From: Plecoglossus altivelis
Lineage: Eukaryota; Chordata; Actinopteri; Osmeriformes; Plecoglossidae
Reading direction: 5' to 3'
DNA: 64,000 nucleotides
NCBI GenBank assembly: GCA_036571765.1
Contig: BROE01000010.1
Location: forward strand, 7,927,673-7,991,672
A program made the translations under genes and the position numbers. Shown in pieces: positions 53,537 through 64,000 of the stretch. The notes beneath the pieces are model-generated. The model did not search any database. It was not told the DNA's origin and saw only the letters and a program-made list of their open reading frames with translations. Position 1 is the first letter of the stretch; every line of letters begins with the position of its first letter.

Positions 53537-55182
53537 ACAACACCAGCACTGGATCTCCTGTCCAACCTTTGCTCAGTTACGGACATGTGTTTTTTGTCAG
53601 AAAACATATTCCCAACTTGTAGAGCAAAACGAAGAAAAGACTACCGCTAGGAAACATGTCACATAGTCAAATACAAACAGCTTCAACTGCAGCAAGGAAT
53701 ATGCAGAGCAAGCAGAGGTATGAAACAGCCCAAAGATCTCCATGGGTGAAAACAAGAATTACTTTGGACAGATGTCATGCTAGGAAAATAAATCATCATC
53801 AGAATCCGCTTCGCCGATTGTAATGAAAGAAAGGGTTTCTCTCTCCCAGCCTTCTAATCAGTTCTACGAGGATGGAAAGCAGCTGGGCGGCTGATATGAA
53901 AGGACTCGCTTCATGAGAGAACAGGTGAGACTTCTCCCTCATGACTTTGATGAGATGGGGGGACTTCTAAACAAAATACGAGTGGCTTCAGAACGCTCCC
54001 ATGGCAAGAATGAAATATCACCAAGAACACAGGGTGATTGTAGTGTTTTGGACGACCTAGGAACCCATGGCTGTCTGAATCCGTACAGAACGCAACCTCC
54101 CCACCTTTGAATAAGTATCCCCTCATGTGTTTAGAAGTTTCTACTATATACACGGGGGAAGCAGTTGAAGAAAAAGACGCATACTGTAAGTCACATAACT
54201 CAAACTCAAAGTATAACCCAGTTGTAACTTACATAAGCAATCGGCCTATGGTGATTAGACTGCATGTGCAGCATTAGGTGGATGACTTATGAGGAGGGGG
54301 GTCGTGGGGTTGCCTCAACTGAGCTGTAACCAAATTGAGTTGGAAGGCCGACAGATAGAATTGGACTGGTAGTGGGCTGGATTCCTAGTGCACATCGTGA
54401 AGGCCAAAGTGTAGAGCGGTCTGTGCTGAGAATACCAAGCGAGTGGCTCTCTGCTGTCAGGACAATGGGGGACTGGGTCTCTGCTGCGGTGCTCACTTCA
54501 CTCCCATGGAGCACGAGGGAAAGCACTGCCCATCTTCCTTCTCCTCTGACAGAGAGAAAGTGGAGATGGATCAATATCACCCTTCGCTGAGGCCTTCGCT
54601 GTCCCCAAATAGCCCATCAAATCATGGAAATACTCAGAGACCTCCCGAAGGCTCTGAGAACGCTGTTTCCAGGGTGCGTGGCAAACTTGTGTCCAACTGG
54701 GCAGGTGTAAAGAACAAGCACCTGGAGAGGGCAGACTAATGAGGCGAAGCTAGCCGCCCCCAGTTTGGAGGGTTAGCGGGTGAAGATAGTTCAGAATGAC
54801 AGCTTTGAGATCAGGCAGCGGCCATGTTGTCCCTGCTCTGGTCCACGTGTTCTGTGATTAATCTGCCAGTCATTAGGAACTGCCGCTGAAACCTGATCCT
54901 TTCACTGCTTACTTTTTTTGTTTCTCGACTCGCTGCTGCATTCAAGGGAGAATACATTAGCATACTAAATACTTACTATGCCCAGTTCGCACTATCAGAG
55001 ACCGGTCTGTCCTTCTCAAATAACCAAAGACGCTCAGGAATTCTTCATTTTCAACTCACTTTTCTCATGTGCTCCAGGTCAAACACTCAAAGACTAAATC
55101 ATTTGACTTTGTGACCACTATGTAAGTGTTCGAGACACAGAAGGCAGGACACAAATTCAAGCAAAGTGTTTTGTAACGGGAA

Positions 55183-55223
55183 GAGAGAGAGAGACAGAGA
55201 GACAGAGAGACAGAGAGAGAGAC

Positions 55224-55280
<57 letters not shown>
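55183..55280. repeat. (GA)n microsatellite
   Basis: About 100 bases of GA repeat, left half with GACA interruptions and right half pure. Confidence 0.85.
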
Positions 55281-55284
<4 letters not shown>

Positions 55285-58200
55285 AAGAGTAGTGGTCTTT
55301 TGAAATGTAAGAATGTTCAGTGCAGTTCAAATCAAAAGCACAGCCACATGAGAAATACAAATAGAGTGATAAATACATGATTAGCATGTGCACATAGATG
55401 CCTGCCCCCTAAAAGGAAAGGGAGGCTTAATTTCACTGAAAAGTGCAGCACACCAAAAGCCATTTTGCCTCCTTTGTTTCAGCTAAGCAGCTGTCATTTG
55501 CTGAACATTATGCATTTTGCATTCTTCTATGCTAATTTTTGGAAGGACAATTTTTTTACAATAAGCACTCAGGCAACTAACAGAAAGCCTTTTATGGCAC
55601 AGACCCCAGGGTGCTCGAAGCTGTGCCAAATCAAACAATGGCTTACTGCTCCAACTGAGACGGTCTCAGCCCTCAATAAAGCATGAAGTTCACAGCACAC
55701 TGCCTCCAATCTCCACACTCAGCACCTGGTCCCTCTCCTTCTGGCAATTAATCAAGATATCAATCAATATTGACAAAACCAGAAAAGGAGAATAACTCGA
55801 GGATGAGTTATTGGTACAAATACAATGACCTGAATATTAGCTATACCACTTACAACTGTCGTGTACAATGGGCGGAACCCTTGAATTTTTGCCAAGGTTA
55901 TTTTGGATTCTTTAGTCATCGAACTACCCAAATGGACTCAATGAAACACTTACTCTATTGGAGGTGCGATGAGTACATTTCATCACGCATCGTTTGGTCT
56001 ACTAGCTAAGCATCAGCCAGCTGCGGGTGGATCGGTTGTTTTAGACATATGTTCTTTCCGTACATTTAGGGTACAAATCATTTACATGGGGTGTAGGTGC
56101 GTGGGCAGAGCTACAGTAGACCACATGGTATGAGGTTCTAATCGGAGTGTTAGTGAGGGTTAAGTATTGTTCCATAGACTAGATGCCAGATGTCATGATT
56201 TATGACACAGTTTACAGTTCCCTTTCAGTAACCCCCCCCCCCCTAGAAACTAGATATCATGATGGCAGAGTCCCAAAAATGAACTGAATTAGCTCACTCA
56301 AGCACTTGAAGCGTGCGTGCGTGCGTTGGGAGCGTGGACGCACAGATGTTCATTCGTGAGTGCGTAATATGTGTGTGTGCGTGAGCGTATAAATGTGTGT
56401 GTGCATGTGTGTGTGCAGGCGTGTGAGAGCACACTGCCGTGCATGACTTGGGGGATGTGGGTGGGTTCTGTTTGACTTCATTGTGTTCCTTGAATTATCC
56501 CACTCTGTTGCCTGGGGGCACTGCTCTCCCTGGACAAGCAAAGTCAACTCAAATTGGGTTATTGAAGACCTCAGGCAGAACAGGCGGGCCACCAGGAGTC
56601 CAAAATAAAGCGGCAGCTCTCCTCCCCAAAATAGAATAGACCCGTCAGCTTGAAATCAGGTTACATCGTGAAAACTTCTCAAGGTTTTTCCTGACTTCTT
56701 CGAAATGTGCGCTTCCGTGACTGTTCTGACCTACGTGAACCTTGCCATTAGTCAGCGACAGGGGGACTTGGCAAGACTAGGCTGATACGATTTGCAAATC
56801 AACAAACCATTGTGAAAAGAAAATGTTTAGAGGTCACTCTCTGACCCTGAGGGCACAGTGGCATTCATTGTAAATAGTGCAACGAGATCATTTCTCTTAG
56901 TCCTCTAAGAAATGTCATAACTGAAGTAGAGCGACGCAACTCTTTTATTTCCCTCAATTTCTGTCAGCAGATATCATTAATCCATCATGAATGCATACTG
57001 CCTTACCAGTACTCTGCCCGTTTAAAATATGCTGCTATAGACAGCAACTGCTTATAAGTAATGTTATTCTGATCCACCCAATACTCCATCAATGTTTTCA
57101 CAGACATAATTAAGATGCTAATTTGCCATGTCATTCACATGATAATCAAGCATGACAGCATTTCGTACGGCCTGTGTCACATTACAGGTTAGCGACTGTG
57201 AGAAGCGGCTAGCCGGCTGGTTCTGCTCAGATTCTATACAGAGGCTTGTCCCAACATCTTGTCCAACTCTGTAATGACAGTGGGATTATATGCACCTGCC
57301 AGTGACACAAAGACAGGACTCTGTGAGGTTGAATGAGATACCAGCTAGTCAGCACCAATCTACCATCTTCTACCCCAACCCCCTTTTCATATCTGTGGGA
57401 ACTTCAATGCGTCATTCAGTTGAATTCTTGGAGCGCTAATCCGAAATGAGTGCCTTGGTATCCTGATAAACTACAATTATATGCATATCAGATCGATACT
57501 ACAGCCTGTTAAAGGGAGCGGCTGCTGATCTTCAGTATTTGGGGCTCGTGAGGACACTACAGTACAGCTGTGGCTCTCTTCGGGGCCTGGAGCAGAGGCT
57601 TGGCCCAGGAGAATGATGTGACACAAATCCTAATGGGCCGGGAGTGCGAGAGGGAAGGGAGGGAGGGGTGGGGGGTTCAGGCCCTCAGGGGGAGCCCCTC
57701 TCCACAGCTCTCTGCATGGTGCCTGTCCCAGGCTCTGTCCCCTTTGATTGAAAAGGCGGCCCAGGGGTCAGTTGAGCGGGGCGCCTCGCCACAGGCTCTG
57801 GGCACGTCAAGTCAATCTGCCTCGGTCCCAGAGAGGGAGAGGCGAGCAGGGGACAGAGGGCACATCAGGTGCTGCACTTTCTGTCTTCACGCCTGCCAAG
57901 GCCTCCCACACCAATCATGGGATGACTAAAGAGCACTGAGCACATGCTGGGCCAGGCTGACCCACTGGCTGCCTGGGCAGAGGGAGCCTAGCTAAGGCTG
58001 GGAACCAGTGGGATGAGTCCTCACGACGTCAAGGAGGAACCGTGATCTAGGATCCCGATTGTGACATGCGCTGCAGCTGGACTGATTCAAGCATGCGTAT
58101 GTGCCAAGCCTTGTTACTCCAGACTGCAGACCAGGGGGACCCATTTCATTCCCTCTAAGGTGCAACAAGGTCTTCCCAGTTCCTCTGATCTGTCAAACAT

Positions 58201-60432
58201 GAGCACTCCCTACTGCTCTGTATTGGAAGCCCTTGTTTTATCCTTGGGTGGCTTTCACCATCACCCCCACTCACCCCTCCCTTCCACAGCCCTCACCCCC
58301 AAAGCCCACCCCCTCTCCCCCCTCCCTTCCACATCCTTCACCCCCAAAGCCCCCCCCCCCCTACCCACACACCCACACTCACTCATTCACTCCCCTCCCT
58401 GTGTTTTTTTGCTTTTCTGGTCCAGTTCCCAATTTGGAGCCCTGGGGGTGTTGACAGCAGCATATTTGATCGTTGGGGTTCACATGCACCAAACCCAGCT
58501 CCCATCTTTGGGCAGCAAGAGCAGCGCCCCCCCCTGCTGGGACTATCCTCACACTCACATGACCTTCCAGTAATCCTTTACCTCAACATATCAAGAATGC
58601 CTTTGATCCCCTTCTCTATTGATTAGGACAAAGTGTAAACACGTCTTTGAATGGTTGCTCATCTCTCAGAGTCGGTGTCATGGTAGACAAGGTTATCTTT
58701 TCTCTTTCTCCACCCAGGGCCATTTAAAACACAATGTGGAAGTGCGTTTTGATGCAGCTGTCATTTCCCCTGAATGTTAATACTGCTAACCGAATGCCAA
58801 AAAATGTGTATTGCACTTACACAGGACAACTTATTTCAGGACCGTTCAACATCATTCCAAAGTTACTTTAAGGTTGTTGAAATGCTAGAAGGAATGCTTT
58901 TACAATACGATGTCAACTTGAGACAGAATGTACTTCATCAGTATGCTGTCTCAACACATAACCTCACTCTCTTTGCTCAACTGAACAGCTCACATGAAAG
59001 CTTTGCAGGCCTCACATCTGGATGTGAGGGTTCATCCTTCAGACGATGAGAGGGTTGGATGTTGAGAATCTCTGCTAGGAGATGAGGGTGGGGCGACTCT
59101 CAGACACCCTGCAAATGAGAACAGAATACCAACATTCTAATCACATCACAATTTACCAACATCTAATTTCTCAATTTTTCCTGGATGTTGTTTGCGTAAA
59201 GTAACCAAATGTAAGGCGAGGGAGAGGAGACGTACTTTAAAGGTTAAAAAGGCCAGAGGTGGAGGGGGCGGAGGTGGTGGGGGGGGTAGAGATACAATAC
59301 ATGGCCCATGAGGTCATACAGTAGAAAAATACTTCTATCAGGTACAGAACTTAAGCTGATACAAATCAGAAGTCACTAATGCTGCATGTCAGGCATTAGG
59401 CCATGGGGAATTATGACAAATACACATTTAGCGCCACTATCAACTGAGTCAAATCCATGTGTGTCAAATCCAGTGTGAAGTCCATGTTTGGGGCTGTGAA
59501 GACGTACCTCTTTGTCCTACGAAAAGTTTTCCTCTCCATCCAAGCTTAACGACAGCTAAATTACAGACAACAGTCAAAACATCAAGCCTGATAAAAGAAT
59601 ACACATGGGATGTTTTTCCATAGAAATGCTGCAGTCTGCGTGAGATAAAGTGGTTGAAAATAACCTAAAGATGCTGAAAAATATACAAAGTGATAAAATT
59701 GCTGTTAGTCATAACAATAACAATCGGATACATACCAAGAACAAGCCTGCACTCAGTTTAGGGAGAATTGGACACTGGCTTAGGACAGCATTGCGGCTTT
59801 GATCAGGCCATCCTCAGCAACGATCAACAGTAATCCGAACCCAAGAGGTTCGAATAAAAGCTAAACCACATGCTTTCAAACATTTCTGAACCATCAATTG
59901 TGCGATCGTTGCCCATTTTAATAATCACACTTTTTGATCTTCGCGTATGCCTTCCATCCGCTGTGCTCAACGAGGCTTTCTGTGTCTGCAAGAAGTCATG
60001 GCTGATCTGAGGGCTGTTAACATGACATTGTGCCTTTGCTTTCACTCTCAAAAGACCATCAACACAAGAATGAATTAAGCAACAATTTAATTTGTCCCTC
60101 AGGAGTTGCCCTCACCCAGTAGAAAGCTCAGACTAGTCTATTAGGTGTTCATAGGTTTCTAAGGGATGTTTATGTGCAGCCATACCTACAATGGCAGGCT
60201 TTCTTCCTGGGACAAGGTGAAACACGGAGAGGGGATGGAATAGAGGACAGAGGGAAGAGGAGGGCCTGCTCCAAGAGTGCTGCTCCCACCCTGATTGTCA
60301 GGGGAGATGCTGAGAACATAAGCTCCTCGGAGGAGAACAAAGGTCACGACTGAGAGGACATCCTTCAGCTCATTGCTCCTTTCAATCAGCTCCTTTTTTT
60401 TGGTACTTACTGATCCAAAACTCTCACCCCCA

Positions 60433-60435
<3 letters not shown>

Positions 60436-60482
<47 letters not shown>
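60436..60482. repeat. (CT)n microsatellite
   Basis: Pure CT repeat of about 46 bases. Confidence 0.85.
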
Positions 60483-60484
<2 letters not shown>

Positions 60485-60567
60485 TTCTCTCTTTCCAGAG
60501 TGATTGTAGTCAACCACATCATGGCCTGGCGCTTTGTTGCGTGGGTTTGTGGGTAAAGGCTGAGCCC

Positions 60568-61405
60568 CCTTCAGTGTAAGGGGCCTAACCTCTCTGCAGT
60601 AGCCCTACTGGCTCCATGCTCCTCATTAACCTCACAAGGATCTACTGCCAAGCCAACATGAACAATACGTGGACTATGGCACAGTAGAGGGGTGGGGGAT
60701 GGAGAAGTGGAGAGATGGAGGGTGGCGGGATGGATGGGTGGGGGGTGGAGGGATTGAGGGGTGGGGGTATGGAGGGATAAAGAGGTGGGGAGATGGAGGG
60801 ATAGAGGGGTGGGTGGGGTGGAGATTGTGGGGATGGAGGGTGGGAGGATGGAGGAATAGAGGGTGGGAGGTATGGATGGATGGAGAGGAGTGGATGGATG
60901 GAGGGATAGAGGGGTGGGGGGAGGAGAGGTGGTGAGGGAAGGGAGGGAAAGAGAGGTGGGGGGTGGGGGCCCCCTCCTTCAGTGTAAGGGGCCCTACCTC
61001 CGCTAGCCAGTAGCCCCTCACTGGCTCCATGCTCTCACTTAACCTCACCAAGGATTCTACTGCCAGCCCAACCGATGAACAATACGTCAGGACTATGGCA
61101 CGTTAAGTGAGGTGCGGCGATCTGGAAATGGAGAGATGAGGGTGGCCGGCGCATGGAATGGGTGGCGAGGGTGGAGGATGAAGGGTGCACGGTACACAGA
61201 CCAATATTGGAGGATAAAGAGGTGGGGAGATGGGAGGATAGAGGGATGGCGTGAGCAGGGGTGGAGATTGGAGGATGGGGGTGGAGATGGAGGAATACGA
61301 GGTCGCGAGGAGATGAGGTTATAGAGAGTGGGGATGAGCAAGGGATATGAAGGGTGGGGAGGGAGAGGTGGTGAGGGAGCAGAGGAAGAGAGGTGGGGGG
61401 TGGGG
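60568..61405. repeat. diverged direct tandem duplication, about 400 bp per copy, with GGAT-rich minisatellite
   Basis: Copy 1 (about 60568-60970) and copy 2 (about 60968-61405) share the same order: a segment starting CCTTCAGTGTAAGGGGCC, then TGGCTCCATGCTC, GAACAATACGT, GGACTATGGCAC, and a GGATGGAGGG-type purine-rich array. They differ by many one-base insertions and deletions. Confidence 0.85.
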
Positions 61406-64000
61406 GGCTAAAGAGGTGGGGGGGGAATTTGTGCTTTTTTCACTTATTGAGCCATTCAGAAAGAGAAGAAAAGGTTATTCGATTGTCCAGCTAGAAAAAA
61501 GGCAATGGATTGATATTATTCAGTATATCTTGGTTGACTTGTTGGTTGAGCAGACCTGAAACCATTATTGACCCTTTGTAGAACAGCCATCAGTGACATA
61601 CCAGTGGTCAAAGTTCAAACCCATGTACTATTCAGTTAGCTTGATGACTCTGATCACTCAATAAACTCTAAATGTCAAACCCAGGAGGCAGATTGAAAGC
61701 CTTTCTAGTTATTCAACTGGACTTATCATTATGTTTACTCCCCCCCCCCTGCTTACAACATATTACAAATCCGCTAATTGGATACACACGAGGCAAATTG
61801 GACACAATTACATTTTGACATTACACTGTATCTTTGAGGGAAGGCCCATTTTTATTTGCAGTGAAATGTAAGAAAATGTCCATACACTATGACAACAATT
61901 CTGTCCCAGTACATGATTATACGTTTCTAATTCTTTTTGCTAGTTGATCTAAAATATGTTCGAAAGATCCCAATCTGAATGTTTTCTTCCTGGAGATGGC
62001 CTTCTCAAACCAGGGAAGAGGAATCAAGCAGTCGCTGGATGGTGCTTTGTTTTTCACAGATTCCTCTAAATGACAGAGACACAAGACCCAATAGCAAAGG
62101 ACATATTTACATAATTTATGCACTTTCAAAGCTTTTAAAACTATTTCTATACAAGTAAGTGACCTTACTAGGCCTCGGTACAATGGGCCACACAAACATT
62201 ATTAATTAGGTCTCAGGTCCCCCAGTTCCCATCTTGGGCTTTTGCCTCTGAGGGGAACACACTGGGCTTGGGAATAGGCCTGGTGGACATACAGTATTAA
62301 TCCATCATAGTCAAGGGCACTAGATCGGGGCCATGCCTCACTTTGTATCCCTAGAGACATGTGTTCTACTGAAGAAATGTCCATTTTTGGCTAATTCACA
62401 TGTAACAAGGATGGAGTGGTTGAGGACATTGTGAAGCTAGTCGTTAGACCTCTTGTGCTTGAGAAAATGGTGGCAGGTTACAAATGCTTCCAACAAGACA
62501 CTTTTTTGGGGGTCCTCAAAACATCTCAAATGATATGATTGCAGTGGTCATAAATGTAGGTGTTTTTAGTTTAGTTTGCCTGCGCCTGATTCTAAATCCT
62601 AGTGCTCCCTTCGAAGGTTAATGCGTCCGTTCATGAATATGAACACTCTTTATGTCTCTGGTTTATTCCAAAAACACAAATGTTGAGACAACATCTCTAT
62701 ATGCTGAAGGATCTTTGAATTGTGTTTCTATGAAGACGGAGAAGTGTATTGAACCTGTGGCCTGGAAATCACAAATTCAATCATCGCCACTGTAAAGGAG
62801 TCCCATTTGAAGAGCGGTCCCTTTTGCTTTTCCAACGCACATTAGCGAACATCCATTCAAAAGACGGCTTTGTGTCTTTCCGTATTTCAAGTTGAAGATG
62901 GGTTTACAATAGATTACCATGAGTGCCACAGGATTTCTCTCTCCCCAACTCAATGAAAGACTATGCAAATCCGGGAGTCTACAAATGCACATCCCCAAAT
63001 AAAAGGAGATGTCTGTCTGTCTCTGACTGAGCCTTTTTAACTCACACCATTCACTCTCTTTAAATCCTAAAGTGGATTTTTACAGTGGCAATACCAATAT
63101 GCTTCATAGTGTGACAGGTGAACTATTTCACCAAGGAGAGAAGGCAAGGGGGTCAAATACAGCCTGTTTGTGTTAGAATCCTGAGAAGACAAAGGCCATT
63201 GAAAAGCTGACAAGCTTGTGCATGAAGGACTCAGCATGGTGAGGGAAGCGCTTGTTAGCAACTGAAACTGAGACAAACAGGAAGAAAAGGTTGTGTATTA
63301 CTTAACTACTGTAATCTGGGCTTTTAAAAGCCTGTCTCCAGTCAAGCTGTGTAGCTTCTCTTCAAGAGTGATGTCGAGAGAGAGCGTGGACAGGGAGTCT
63401 TTGAAAAAAGCTCTGCTCCAACTATGGTGGCTGGCCTCAAACATCTGATAACCTCTCTCCTTTCACACAGCTTTTATCGCAGAGCTGAATAGAGCAGAGC
63501 TAGTCTTATTAAGAGCCAGGCTGGATTCTCAAGGCTGCCAGAAATCCACAGTAACATTTACCTCTGTTACTTAACCACAAGCTGAATTACATGTAATTGC
63601 CGTTGAGTGTGCGGTTGCTAATATGACCGAAAACTTTTCATTTCTAATTTCATAATGAAGGCTTTTATATGTTTCCTCTAAGCGTGTTGTGATCTTTGGG
63701 GGCGTGTATTTGAAGATTTAAACAGATCCTTTCAAGCTCTTGCACCATAGTTTGCTCCCTTTTTGATGGAACAATAAAGGTGTTTGAGCAGCAGGAGATC
63801 TTTTAGACGTCAACCTCGTTAAACACGGTAAACACCTTGGACCCTTTCAAAGTAGATTATTATCAGGTCAGGTTCCTTTGACCTTGAATGGCCATTGACA
63901 TGTGTTTGACCGTTCTGCTGAAGAGGTAAAACCCTACCCAAGGTCGCTGGCCGAGGGGTCAGGACCACAACATTCTGGCTAACCATTTTCTGAACTGATA
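61406..64000. other. gene-poor stretch at the right edge
   Basis: No coding exon recognised. The block 63570-63830 is free of repeats and has a balanced, complex composition, which would suit a conserved noncoding element. Confidence 0.3.

Larger units (their letters stand above)
50700..60567. other. gene-poor stretch
   Basis: About 10 kb without a recognisable coding exon. Contents seen: simple repeats listed separately, a C-rich block at 58256-58375, and two AT-balanced low-repeat blocks (52560-52860 and 56930-57150) that look like conserved noncoding elements by texture only. Confidence 0.35.

Noticed and set aside
57570..58573. Open frames of 119 and 170 codons in the gene-poor stretch
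   Set aside because: GC-rich or C-rich low-complexity sequence, no recognisable domain, no splice or poly(A) context.
60669..61051. Open frames on both strands rich in Gly/Trp or Pro/His/Ser
   Set aside because: They come from the purine-rich GGATGG array and its duplicate. Low complexity explains the open frames.

Overview
This window is vertebrate nuclear DNA, most likely from a ray-finned (teleost) fish. The genes are split by GT-AG introns. The noncoding DNA is full of CA/GT, GA/CT and AT microsatellites. The readable proteins are close to human counterparts, with the compact introns usual in fish. There is no operon structure and no bacterial or phage signal.

Layout, left to right. (1) 1-4841, minus strand: the first two coding exons of anos1 (anosmin-1, the Kallmann syndrome protein); the rest lies beyond the left edge. 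(2) 7266-8030, minus strand: a small three-exon gene for a secreted 93-residue Ly6/uPAR (three-finger) protein, assembled here by hand from splice sites. (3) 10942-12192, minus strand: mras, a complete 209-residue Ras-family GTPase in five coding exons. (4) 17752-31800, plus strand: ptpn4, a complete 930-residue FERM-PDZ protein tyrosine phosphatase in 26 coding exons. A probable noncoding first exon ends at 15382, so mras and ptpn4 are head to head. (5) 37012-38293, minus strand: ralb, a complete 201-residue Ral GTPase in four coding exons, tail to tail with ptpn4. (6) 41247-45442, plus strand: inhbb, a complete 387-residue inhibin/activin beta-B precursor in two exons with a TATA promoter. 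(7) About 47000-64000: a stretch with no gene I can support, holding minisatellites, a diverged tandem duplication and a few motif clusters that could be enhancers.

The ptpn4-ralb-inhbb order matches human 2q14. anos1 and mras map to other human chromosomes, so the mras/ptpn4 interval is a synteny junction relative to human. The genes do not form one pathway. Three act in signalling at the membrane (mras, ralb, ptpn4) and three make secreted proteins (anos1, the Ly6 protein, inhbb).

All exon boundaries were read by eye from splice consensus, reading-frame continuity and recalled knowledge of the families. No alignment was run. Each complete gene closes in frame, which supports the models. 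Noncoding first exons, promoters and poly(A) sites are less certain.
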